Origin: CAZGOM01 sp964542875
GTDB lineage: Bacteria; Planctomycetota; Phycisphaerae; Phycisphaerales; Phycisphaeraceae
Assembly (NCBI GenBank): GCA_964542875.1
Contig: CAZIWA010000012.1
Location: 10,613-74,612 of the forward strand
DNA: 64,000 nt
Direction: 5' to 3'
A program made the translations under genes and the position numbers. The notes below the pieces were generated by a model, which did not search any database, was not told the origin of the DNA, and saw nothing but the letters and a program-made list of their open reading frames with translations. Every line of letters starts with the position of its first letter. Position 1 is the stretch's first letter. Shown piece after piece: positions 34,800 to 43,163 of this stretch.

Positions 34800-35702
34800 A
34801 TGAATCAACCCAGGCTTTTGATCATCGGCGGTTCCGGCTTTGTGTCGGGCACACTGGCGCGCCTGGCCGTGGAGACTGGCTGGGCTGTGTGGGCGGTAAC
34901 GCGAGGCAAGCGCGAGGGCGTAAAAGGCGTCACTCCCCTGCTGGCGGACCGGAAAGACGCGTCAGCGCTCAAGGCTGCGCTGACAACCGCTGGAGTGACG
35001 TTTGACCTGGTGGTGGACTGCATCGCCTACGAACCCGCCGATGTGGCCATCGCGCTGGATGCGCTTAAGGGAATCGCCAGGCACTACGTGATGGTGTCGA
35101 CAGACTTCGTGTACGACCCGGCCAAGCGCAAGTTCCCCCAAGGCGAAACCGATGCGGCGTACATGCAGGGTGCCGGCTACGGCGCCAACAAACGGCTTTG
35201 TGAACTGGAATTGATGAGCAAGGCAGGCTCGCTGACATGGACGATTATTCGGCCCTGCCACATTTACGGACCGGGTTCGCTTCTGGGGTGCAATCCTCCT
35301 GATAACCGGGATGCGAAACTGATTGAAAAGATCAAGGCGGGCCAGACTTTGCCCCTGGTGGGCGCACATTACCTGCAGCAGCAGATTTTCGCGCCGGATT
35401 TGGCGAAGCTGCTGCTGAGCATACATGGCAACAAGAATGCGGTCGGACAGGTATTCAACGCCGCAGGGCCGGATTATGTGGAGTCTTACGCCTATTACGA
35501 GGCCATCGGCAAAGCGCTTGGGCTGCCGGTGAAGTGGGATGACATCCATACACCGCCTTACCTGGCCGCCAACCCGGATAAAGCACCATTCTTATGCCAT
35601 CGGATTTACGACTTGACCCGGATGAAGGCCGCGGGCCTGGCGGCACCGAGCACACCGCTTGAGGCGGGGATCGCAGTGCATGTAAAGAGCCTGGGGGGCT
35701 GA
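34800..35702 (+). CDS. NAD-dependent epimerase/dehydratase-family protein
   Basis: A 300-residue atypical extended SDR. The N-terminus is RLLIIGGSGFVSGTLARLA, the active-site motif is YGANK, and TIIRPCHIYGPG follows. GAAGG sits at the right distance upstream of the ATG at 34800. The protein resembles cytoplasmic reductases that act on sugar nucleotides. It is divergent from the PL22-like gene with a gap of about 50 bases, so the two may share control. The substrate is unknown. Confidence 0.85.
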   Translation: MNQPRLLIIGGSGFVSGTLARLAVETGWAVWAVTRGKREGVKGVTPLLADRKDASALKAALTTAGVTFDLVVDCIAYEPADVAIALDALKGIARHYVMVSTDFVYDPAKRKFPQGETDAAYMQGAGYGANKRLCELELMSKAGSLTWTIIRPCHIYGPGSLLGCNPPDNRDAKLIEKIKAGQTLPLVGAHYLQQQIFAPDLAKLLLSIHGNKNAVGQVFNAAGPDYVESYAYYEAIGKALGLPVKWDDIHTPPYLAANPDKAPFLCHRIYDLTRMKAAGLAAPSTPLEAGIAVHVKSLGG

Positions 35703-35717
35703 GAACCGCCAAACGCA

Positions 35718-36587
35718 TTACCAGGATTCGTACAACGGCCCCCAAAGGGTGTTGAATGCATCATTGGTGTACGACACGGGGTAGAACCAGAGGCTGCTGG
35801 TGAGTTGGCCTTCGGGAAAAATACCAGCCATATAAACCTTTTCATGTTTGATGAATTGCACATGGCCATCGACATAGTTTGAGTTAAACCCATACAGGTG
35901 GCGCTGCGGGGAAACGCTGTCGGGATCGCTGTAACCGGCAATCTGCATCGGCTGCGGATAGGCTGGCGTCATGGTGTAATTGGCAGGCCAGGTGTTGGCT
36001 GCGCTAAGCCGGTAGCCGGACTTGTAATTCTGGTGGGTCTCTGCAAAAAACAACCGGTTGGAAGCGCTGCGTAACTGCTCCGCGCGCACGGTTTTGATGG
36101 TTGGGTTTGCCGGCCCGTTGTAGCGGGAGAGGACAAGATTCATCCCATAGGTGGCTTCGGTGTAGGGGTAGTCGCCGTTTCCACGCCAGGGACGGGGAGC
36201 CGCGGGACAGTAGGCGAAGCCTTGCTTTTTGGACAATGGAATGACGCTGGTGTTTGCCGATGGGTCAAGGAGCTCCCACACCTCCACGTTGTAATAGCTC
36301 ATGTCGGCGTAGTTGTAGGAATAGTCGTAAGCGGTGTACGCGTTGCGGATGTTGACGCGAGCGGGATTTCGCCCGGCGGCGGGAGCGAGCCAGCCTTTGT
36401 AATCCGCGCTATATACCCCCGCACCCATGGAAGCGATCTGGCGCATGTTGCTGCCACACATGGCGACGCGCGCGTTATCCCGCGCGGAAACCAGCGATGG
36501 GAGCGTGAGGGAGACAAGCAGCGCGATAATGGCGATCACCACCAACAGCTCAATAAGCGTAAACGCCCTGTCTGCGATCTTTTGCAT
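35718..36587 (-). CDS. Prepilin-like protein with N-terminal methylation motif and H-X9-DG motif
   Basis: A 289-residue protein with a type IV prepilin N-terminus (FTLIELLVVIAIIALLVSL after a short leader) and SNMRQIA in the helical stalk. Near the C-terminus, H followed by nine residues and DG (RHLYGFNSNYVDGHVQF) matches the H-X9-DG signature of the DUF1559-like pseudopilins that are greatly expanded in Planctomycetes and Verrucomicrobia. It is processed by prepilin peptidase and anchored in the inner membrane. No pilus or secretion genes are adjacent, as is usual for these proteins. Role unknown. Confidence 0.9.
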   Translation of the reverse strand: MQKIADRAFTLIELLVVIAIIALLVSLTLPSLVSARDNARVAMCGSNMRQIASMGAGVYSADYKGWLAPAAGRNPARVNIRNAYTAYDYSYNYADMSYYNVEVWELLDPSANTSVIPLSKKQGFAYCPAAPRPWRGNGDYPYTEATYGMNLVLSRYNGPANPTIKTVRAEQLRSASNRLFFAETHQNYKSGYRLSAANTWPANYTMTPAYPQPMQIAGYSDPDSVSPQRHLYGFNSNYVDGHVQFIKHEKVYMAGIFPEGQLTSSLWFYPVSYTNDAFNTLWGPLYESW

Positions 36588-36746
36588 AAAGCCATTCCAG
36601 ATGTGAAGTCAAAGCAAAATGAGAGGAGAAAGCGGCGATCATCGTAATCGAATAGCAAGCGCATGCAATAGAAAGTGCGCCTATCGAGTTTAAATCACAC
36701 ACGCAGCAATGTCTGGCGCACACTTAGAAGGCTATAATCAGCATCC

Positions 36747-38723
36747 TTGAGTAATGCATCCATCCAATCCGATCAGCGTCTCTGGCATAGCCTGCGTATC
36801 CGCCGTCGGCAGCCGGAGCAATTACGTGGGCTGGATGCGACCGCCAACAAGTGGATCAACCGGATCAAACTCGCCCGGCGCGGGGTGAAATACCTTAACG
36901 CGCAGGCGGATTTGATCGTGGCGCAGGAAAAGGAATGGTCCGGCCTGCGCGAAGGCGAGCTGGACCTGAAGCTGATGGACCTGCGCGATGCGTTTTCCGC
37001 ACGCGAGGTGAAGGAAGACATGATCCGGACCGGTTTCGCCGCGATCCGTGAAGTGGCATTCCGGGAGACGGGCGAACGGCCGTACAAAGTGCAGATCATG
37101 GGCGCCCTGGGGCTGTACCTGGGGCAGATCGTGGAAATGGTGACCGGCGAAGGCAAAACGCTGACGGCAGCGGTGGCTGCCACCGCATTGGGCTGGCGCC
37201 GAAAGCCGGTGCACGTGATCACCGTCAACGACTATCTGGCCGCCCGCGATGCCGAAGGCCGTTCCCCCATCTACCGGCGCGCCGGCCTTAAAGCGGTGTC
37301 GATCGTCGGGGAGACGCCCGAGCATGAACGCGCGTCCCTGTACCAGCAGAACGTGATCTACATCACGCAAAAAGAACTCGTAGCCGACTGGCTGCGCGAC
37401 CAACTGAAACTCGGCCGGATCATGAACCCGGTGAGCACGCGCTGGCGAACCGCCGGCCGGCAGGGCGCCGGGCAGATTCTGGTGCCTGGGCTTTTTTATG
37501 CCATCGTTGACGAGGCCGACGCGGTGCTGATCGACGAAGCGGTGACACCGCTGATCATCGCCCAGCCGCGTATGGTGGACCCGTCATCGACGATGTACAA
37601 CCGTGCGCGCGAAATCGCGATGAAGCTGGAATTTCCCGAGCACTATGAAGTACAGTTGGCCAAGCGCAGATGCGAGCTATCCCCCGCCGGCCGGGAAAAA
37701 GTGACGGAGCTTTTGACCGAAAACGATCACGGCATCTGGAAAGCCGTACGCCGGCGCGAAGAGCTGGTGGAAAGCGCGCTGACCGCGGAACACTGCTACA
37801 TCCACAAAGTGCAGTACCAGATCGTTGAAGACAAAATCGTCATCGTCGACGAATACACCGGGCGATTCATGCAGGACCGGCAATGGCAGCATGGACTGCA
37901 TCAGGCCGTGGAGGCAAAACACAACCTCTCCGTGACCGCGGATCGCGATACCCTGGCCAGCCTCAGCTTTCAGCGGTTCTTTAAGCTCTACCCGCACCTG
38001 TGCGGAATGACGGGCACCGCAGCGGACGCAAGCTCGGAACTGGAAGAAACCTATGGGCTGCCGGTGCGGATCATCCCCACCCACAGGCCGATCCAGCGCA
38101 AGCAATTGCCGACGCAGATTTACGCCAACGACGCGCTTAAATGGGCCGCGGTGGTGAAGACAATCCAGGAACTCCACCTCGAAGGCAGACCCGTGCTCGT
38201 GGGCACCCGGTCGATTGAAGCTTCGGAAACGCTCTCCGAGCGACTCTCAGCGGTGGCGCTGAGGCACCAGGTGCTTAACGCCATCCATCACAAAGAAGAA
38301 GCGGACATCGTTTCCAAAGCGGGCCAGCCCGGGGCCATTACGGTGGCAACCAACATGGCCGGCCGCGGCACCGACATCAAGCTCGGGCCGGGCGTGAAGG
38401 AAATCGGTGGGCTGGCCGTGATCCTGACCGAACGGCACACCTCACGGCGTGTGGATCGCCAGCTCTTTGGGCGCGCCGGCCGGCAAGGCGACCCCGGCAC
38501 GGCGCAGGTCATCATCTCATTGGAAGACGATCTGGTGGCGAAGTATTCGCCGATGCGGACGAAGGTGGTCCGGAAAGTGTTTCAGGGAAACACCAAGCCC
38601 CTGGCAAAACCGCTGGAAAAACTGTTTGACCGGGCGCAAAAAGCCGCGCAGAACGTGGCGTTCAAGAGCCGTGCGCAGGTGCTTAAGCAGGATGAGGAAC
38701 TCGATCGTACGCTGCCCAGGTGA
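36747..38723 (+). CDS. Short SecA-like translocase ATPase
   Basis: A 658-residue protein with the SecA motor: Walker A MVTGEGKT (131-138), HVITVNDYLAARDAE, Walker B AIVDEADAVLIDEAVTPLII near 251-270, ATNMAGRGTDIKLGPG and GRAGRQGDPG near 574. Only about 75 residues follow, so the C-terminal helical scaffold is shortened and the zinc-binding tail of normal SecA (about 850-900 residues) is absent. The arginine usual in the LIDEARTPLI segment is valine here. It is probably an accessory SecA2-type motor, with the housekeeping secA elsewhere. The start is a TTG; TATAAT ends eight bases before it, so the transcript could be leaderless. Confidence 0.85.
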   Translation: MSNASIQSDQRLWHSLRIRRRQPEQLRGLDATANKWINRIKLARRGVKYLNAQADLIVAQEKEWSGLREGELDLKLMDLRDAFSAREVKEDMIRTGFAAIREVAFRETGERPYKVQIMGALGLYLGQIVEMVTGEGKTLTAAVAATALGWRRKPVHVITVNDYLAARDAEGRSPIYRRAGLKAVSIVGETPEHERASLYQQNVIYITQKELVADWLRDQLKLGRIMNPVSTRWRTAGRQGAGQILVPGLFYAIVDEADAVLIDEAVTPLIIAQPRMVDPSSTMYNRAREIAMKLEFPEHYEVQLAKRRCELSPAGREKVTELLTENDHGIWKAVRRREELVESALTAEHCYIHKVQYQIVEDKIVIVDEYTGRFMQDRQWQHGLHQAVEAKHNLSVTADRDTLASLSFQRFFKLYPHLCGMTGTAADASSELEETYGLPVRIIPTHRPIQRKQLPTQIYANDALKWAAVVKTIQELHLEGRPVLVGTRSIEASETLSERLSAVALRHQVLNAIHHKEEADIVSKAGQPGAITVATNMAGRGTDIKLGPGVKEIGGLAVILTERHTSRRVDRQLFGRAGRQGDPGTAQVIISLEDDLVAKYSPMRTKVVRKVFQGNTKPLAKPLEKLFDRAQKAAQNVAFKSRAQVLKQDEELDRTLPR

Positions 38724-38795
38724 TGTGGAATTGATGGGCATTTGGTCTGAATCCGGTCGCCACCTTGCAATGAGCCGCCCTATAATGAGAAAGCG

Positions 38796-39203
38796 ATGAA
38801 GGGCGACTACCTCTCCATGTTGATTCCGGTGGCACGTAAGACGAAATACCCGCCTGATGCGTTTTGCTTTGTGAAGCGCGGGCTGGACTTCACCGTGCGC
38901 AGAATCCACGGATCAACGCCGGAGGATGAAGCCTCACACCTGCACGTAAGCTGCAAGCAATTGTGCCTTGGCCTGCGTGATTACGGCCTGGAGCAATACG
39001 GCCTACTGGCGCTGACCGTGCTGAAGCGGTGGAACATCACCAAGTGCGACGATTTCGGAAACATTGTTTTCGCCATGGTGGATGCGGAGCTGATCCGGAA
39101 AACCGATGAAGATACGCTCAAGGACTTCCAGGGCGTGTTTGAATTCGAAGACGCGTTTGCGTGCGAAATCGCGCTGGATTCACTCGGCAAAGTGGATGAA
39201 TAA
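38796..39203 (+). CDS. Planctomycete/Verrucomicrobia-restricted Minf_1886 (TIGR04138-like) protein
   Basis: A 135-residue cytosolic protein. It contains DAFCFVKRGLDFTVRRIHG, HVSCKQLCLGLRDYGLEQYGLLALTVLKRW and FGNIVFAMVDAELIRKTDEDTLKDFQGVFEFEDAF, broken here from longer runs. The pattern agrees with the small family restricted to Planctomycetes, Verrucomicrobia and relatives, whose function is unknown. A perfect TATAAT (38781-38786) ends nine bases before the ATG and no ribosome site is visible. It lies 72 bases after the SecA-like gene. Confidence 0.85.
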   Translation: MKGDYLSMLIPVARKTKYPPDAFCFVKRGLDFTVRRIHGSTPEDEASHLHVSCKQLCLGLRDYGLEQYGLLALTVLKRWNITKCDDFGNIVFAMVDAELIRKTDEDTLKDFQGVFEFEDAFACEIALDSLGKVDE

Positions 39204-39234
39204 ACATTTGGGCTCTTGAGCATTACCCACAGGG

Positions 39235-39262
39235 TTGCCAAGGCAAAAATGCGCGTTATAAT
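39235..39262 (+). promoter_or_regulatory. Promoter of tRNA-Glu
   Basis: TTGCCA (39235-39240), a 16-base spacer and a perfect TATAAT (39257-39262). The tRNA begins 14 bases after the -10. Confidence 0.8.
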
Positions 39263-39276
39263 GGCTCGCTCGAATT

Positions 39277-39349
39277 GGCCCCGTCGTCTAGCGGCCTAGG
39301 ACACCGCCCTTTCACGGCGGACACACGGGTTCAAATCCCGTCGGGGTCA
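39277..39349 (+). tRNA. tRNA-Glu (anticodon TTC)
   Basis: The sequence starts GGCCCCGTCGTCTAGCGG. The anticodon arm is CCGCC-CTTTCAC-GGCGG with anticodon TTC, and the T arm contains GGTTCAAATCC. The acceptor stem GGCCCCG pairs with CGGGGTC with one G-U pair. Length is 73 with discriminator A; CCA is not encoded. Confidence 0.97.
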
Positions 39350-39360
39350 CTTCAACACCC

Positions 39361-39390
39361 AACCCGGTTTACGCCGGGTTGTTGTGTTTT
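39361..39390 (+). terminator. Intrinsic terminator after tRNA-Glu
   Basis: AACCCGG (39361-39367) and CCGGGTT (39374-39380) pair around a six-base loop and are followed by GTTGTGTTTT. Confidence 0.8.
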
Positions 39391-39459
39391 ATGGGGTTGA
39401 GCGGGGTTGAACATCGTCTGGCACATTGCAAGTTGAAGATCGAACTTCTCCCAGCGGAA

Positions 39460-41457
39460 TTATTCGTTAGCCATCTTCATCGGACGCACATCCTCGACGG
39501 ATTTAGTCCGGCCTTCCAGGGCCATATCGCCCGACCAACCCCACATCAGAATGATCTTTCCGTCTTCGATCTTTTCGATCCGGCGTGCGTACCAACTGGA
39601 GCTCGACGGATTGGGAGACATTCGCGCATAAACCCATTCACCCGGCTTGTACAAACTGGCGGCTTTGGTGCGCAAAGAGTGCGTGGTGGTTAATTGCTTA
39701 AAATCTTTGACGTCTTCACTGTTGTCGTTTTTGTATCTGATGACGACGTTGTCGCCATCGACGCGAACCACCCTCGCCTCGCTGGGTGCGGCGCCTGGAT
39801 TTCTGGAAGTGAATACAAGCAGGCCGGGAATGTAGTCCGAAACCTGTTTGCGTCGCTCGGGGGATGAAACGGTCGTCACGGCCGGTTGCTGCCCCTGACC
39901 GCCGGGCACGGGAGGCCGAACGGAGGATGCTTCTTTAACCCGCTGCATGAACAGCTCGCGCTTCATGCGAACTTGCGAGGGAGCGCGCGACAACTCAGAC
40001 CCAGTACCGTCGAGAGGATAAAGAATGATTCGGCCCGTTTCGGTGCGTTTGACCTTCGCCGGCACCCACTGGCCGTCGGATGTCAACGTCTGGACGGGGT
40101 CCTCATTTCGATAGTGGTAAAACGCAACGACGGCAAAATCAGGATTGGGCGATGTCGGGCCTGTGGGCGCCTGCGGCTGCACTTCGGCACGCGCCTGTCC
40201 GCCGCTGGCGGCACGGATCTCGCCGACTTTAGCCGGCACACGAACGCCGATCATGTTGACGTCGACAAAAACGTTGTCGTCCTGGGCTGAGACGACCTGC
40301 CCCTGTGACCATCGACCCCGGAAAATAATGTCCACCTGTTCGCCGACAGCGTATGCAGACAAGGGTTTTGCCGCGGCAACCCTCGATGTGCTGACGGGGA
40401 TGTCGGTGGCGCTGGGCCGGGTGCGTTCCTGGAACGGGCCCCAGGCGCTCAAACGGATCTGATCGGGAGCGAAAGATTCATCGGGCTTGAGCTGGGCATG
40501 CCAGCGGATGACGACGCGGTCGCCGTCGGCACCGACGACCCGGGCCTTGGAAAATGGCGAGCTTCCCACCACCACAACCTCTTCGCCGGGAATGAAGTCG
40601 CTGGCCTTGAGATTGATAGGCGCTTTTTCCGGCGGAGTGGTTCGGCTGCTGTAGCGGGGATCAGACTTGTAGTTCCACGGCCGGACCGTGCTTGGCGAGT
40701 TGGAGGCGTCGGACTGGAGTTCATCGAAGTAACGCGTGATGATGGCCTGGGGCGTTACGCTGACGATCGCTGCGGTGCGCCATGCCTTGAATTTGGCGTC
40801 ATAGACCTCAACCCAATCGCCGGATTGATATTCGCCGCTTGCCTTGGATGCCGTGCCTGCGGCGATGGCACCGGAGGCGCTGGGGCCTGTAGCCGCGCGT
40901 GCGCGAATCTGTGAAATGCTGCATTCCTCATCGGAAAAAGAGGAATCGGCAAACCGGACAAGAATCATCGGCCGGCGGACATCAACAATGCTCGCCTCAC
41001 GCCACTGCCCACGGACATTGGCATAAATGGGAAGGTCCGGCTGGCACTGATCGAGCGTGAGCCACGCACCAAGCTTGGACTCAATACCACCGGCCGCGGA
41101 ACCGGCGCCCGACGCGGTGGAGCCTGACATCACATAGGTGGCGGCGCCACCGGGCGTAGGGGTCACCGGCGCAGGCGCCGGACCAAGAGCGCTGGAAAAA
41201 TTGGATCCCGCGGGAGGCATTGTGGCCGGGAGAGCCGATGAAGCAGTGTTGTCTTGATCTGTTGCCCGCTGACGCTGGGCAAGCATGACGGCGGCGTGCG
41301 TCCGAACGACGCGGGTCTGTTCCACCGTGCCATTGATGTGCAGAGTAAGGTTCACGGTCACAACGACCATGGCCACCGCGGCAACGCCCATCCAGGCGTA
41401 TTCAAGCGAACGCAGAAGCTGCGCTTGGGAAAGTGGTGGTGAATAGCTCTTAGACAT
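39460..41457 (-). CDS. Membrane-anchored protein with about seven Tudor-like barrel modules
   Basis: A 665-residue protein. A short basic N-terminus and one membrane helix (about 21-42) are followed by a Pro/Ala/Gly-rich linker. About seven modules of 50 residues follow (about 140-188, 210-262, 286-338, 368-418, 440-500, 541-590, 602-660). Each has the form G-x-x-V-x-V...W-x-x-A-x-V...D-x-x-V-x-I-R-[WY], for example GDWVEVYDAKFKAWRTAAIV and GEEVVVVGSSPFSKARVV. This pattern suits small SH3/Tudor-like beta barrels. It is a tandem paralogue of the next gene. GGGGAG lies upstream of the ATG at 41457. I know no function; a binding or scaffold role is inferred from the repeats. Confidence 0.78.
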   Translation of the reverse strand: MSKSYSPPLSQAQLLRSLEYAWMGVAAVAMVVVTVNLTLHINGTVEQTRVVRTHAAVMLAQRQRATDQDNTASSALPATMPPAGSNFSSALGPAPAPVTPTPGGAATYVMSGSTASGAGSAAGGIESKLGAWLTLDQCQPDLPIYANVRGQWREASIVDVRRPMILVRFADSSFSDEECSISQIRARAATGPSASGAIAAGTASKASGEYQSGDWVEVYDAKFKAWRTAAIVSVTPQAIITRYFDELQSDASNSPSTVRPWNYKSDPRYSSRTTPPEKAPINLKASDFIPGEEVVVVGSSPFSKARVVGADGDRVVIRWHAQLKPDESFAPDQIRLSAWGPFQERTRPSATDIPVSTSRVAAAKPLSAYAVGEQVDIIFRGRWSQGQVVSAQDDNVFVDVNMIGVRVPAKVGEIRAASGGQARAEVQPQAPTGPTSPNPDFAVVAFYHYRNEDPVQTLTSDGQWVPAKVKRTETGRIILYPLDGTGSELSRAPSQVRMKRELFMQRVKEASSVRPPVPGGQGQQPAVTTVSSPERRKQVSDYIPGLLVFTSRNPGAAPSEARVVRVDGDNVVIRYKNDNSEDVKDFKQLTTTHSLRTKAASLYKPGEWVYARMSPNPSSSSWYARRIEKIEDGKIILMWGWSGDMALEGRTKSVEDVRPMKMANE

Positions 41458-41599
41458 GGGCCGACTCCCCGAAGGAAAAATCACAACACACCCAACAGGA
41501 TACCTGAAATAGCCGTTCAAGCCCTGAATTGCCATCCCGACGCCTTCTACTGGTCATCGTTGGATGCCGCAGGCAGCGGCTGACGCCTTCATCTTCACT

Positions 41600-43099
41600 T
41601 CATTTGCCATTGTCCATACTTAAAGCACGAACCTCATATATGGACAAGGTCCGCTCCTCAAGTGAACTATCATCGTCTTCTCCCCATTGCATGATGATTT
41701 TGTCGCCTTCTACCTTTTGCACTCTGCACAGGGCCCAGGAATTGAATATCCCCCGCTGTTGATTCGCGTAAACCAGTTGGTCCGGCTTGTATTCATCAGC
41801 GGGGCGAACCTGGTAGGAAAATTCCGGCCAGACTTTCTCGATCGGAAGAGTTTCTTCCGTGCCATCGGTCTTATAACGAATGGTGACAAACGACCCATCA
41901 ATACCCACCACGACCGCCATCAACCGGGATGAATTGACCTTTCGGGTGCCTGTGATCAGCATTCCGGGAATAAGGTCCGTCAGGCGTGGATACCGTTCAG
42001 GGTTGGTTTCGCGTGTGTAGGCCTTGCGCGGCGGCCGGGGGGATTGCCGATAGGCTGCCTGGCGCGCCTGCAACAATTCCCAGCCGCGCGTACTGGCTTG
42101 ATCGTAAGTCATTCGAACCTGGAGAAAACCCAGAGGCACACTGGAATCAGGACTCTCGGTCAAGGCACAAACGATATGAGAACCCACGACCCGTTTAACC
42201 GTGGCAGGCTTCCATGCGCCATTCTGGGTGACGACCTCAACAGCGTCTTGAGCCCGGTAAAACCTTGTCGGCATGGAGACCCAACCCGTTCGCGACGGCA
42301 GCGGAGACTTCGTCCTTGTCATCGCAGCAGGGACATCGGAGGCAGATGTAAGCCGCGCAGAAGTCGCTGTTTCACCTGGCGCCGGGGTTGGGGTTGCGGG
42401 CGCAGGAGAAGTGGAACCGCCAGCAATGGCTGCCGGAGGCACAGGAGGCGTGGGAGCCAAGCTGGCGGTGCCGGGCGAAGACGGGCCCGGAGGCTTACCT
42501 GCGCCCGAGCGCGCGCGAAGCTGCGAGATGCTGCATTCCTCATCCGAAAAAGACGAATCGACAAACCGGACCATCACCACCGACTGACGCACATCCACAA
42601 TGGTGCCTTCACGCCATTGCCCACGGACATTGGCGTAGATCGGCAGGTCCGGCTGGCATTGCTGACGGTTGAGCCATGGGCCGAGCTTGGCCTCAATGCC
42701 GGCATTGGCCCCGGCCACGGATGTTGAGCCGGAAATGACATGGGTGGCCGCGGCCGGCGCAGGAGCGCTTGGCCGCACGGACGACTCTGGGATGGAAGCG
42801 GGGGCTGAAGGCTGACCGGGATTCGGGGGATTCACCGAACCCGGGCGCATGTCTTGAAGCCCTGCCGCCGAGGCCATGGGGCGGGCTGGAACAGGTTCCT
42901 CATTGAGCCGATTCTGCATGCGCGCCAAGGCCTGGTCGCGCGAACGGCTGGTACGCACCTGCTCCACCGAAGTGCTGACAAAGGAGGTGAAATAAACAGT
43001 GAGAATGATTGTGGAAACCGTCGCCGTGCCGATCCAGATACGTTCAAGCGTGCGCAGAAACCGCGCTTGAGGCAAAGGTGGCGAAGATAGTCTGGACAT
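41600..43099 (-). CDS. Membrane-anchored protein with about four Tudor-like barrel modules (paralogue)
   Basis: A 499-residue paralogue of the downstream gene, with the same N-terminus (SPPLPQARFLRTLERIWIG), a membrane helix at about 22-42 and a Pro/Ala-rich linker. The first module is nearly identical to its partner (YANVRGQWREGTIVDV, then VRFVDSSFSDEECSISQLR; about 150-196). Only three further modules are seen (about 272-330, 375-424, 437-492). The C-terminal modules of the two proteins also correspond. Thus the ends are conserved and the middle differs in module number. It has its own GGGGAG ribosome site. Function unknown. Confidence 0.78.
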   Translation of the reverse strand: MSRLSSPPLPQARFLRTLERIWIGTATVSTIILTVYFTSFVSTSVEQVRTSRSRDQALARMQNRLNEEPVPARPMASAAGLQDMRPGSVNPPNPGQPSAPASIPESSVRPSAPAPAAATHVISGSTSVAGANAGIEAKLGPWLNRQQCQPDLPIYANVRGQWREGTIVDVRQSVVMVRFVDSSFSDEECSISQLRARSGAGKPPGPSSPGTASLAPTPPVPPAAIAGGSTSPAPATPTPAPGETATSARLTSASDVPAAMTRTKSPLPSRTGWVSMPTRFYRAQDAVEVVTQNGAWKPATVKRVVGSHIVCALTESPDSSVPLGFLQVRMTYDQASTRGWELLQARQAAYRQSPRPPRKAYTRETNPERYPRLTDLIPGMLITGTRKVNSSRLMAVVVGIDGSFVTIRYKTDGTEETLPIEKVWPEFSYQVRPADEYKPDQLVYANQQRGIFNSWALCRVQKVEGDKIIMQWGEDDDSSLEERTLSIYEVRALSMDNGK

Positions 43100-43163
43100 G
43101 CGTGACTCCCCGAATTTCAAACTTCACGTAAGAAAACCTACCTCAACCGGCACCGCAAAAGAA

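Noticed and set aside
42388..42672. Gly/Pro-rich plus-strand frames in the region of the Tudor-like genes
   Set aside because: They are shadows of the Pro/Ala-rich linker of the minus-strand protein.
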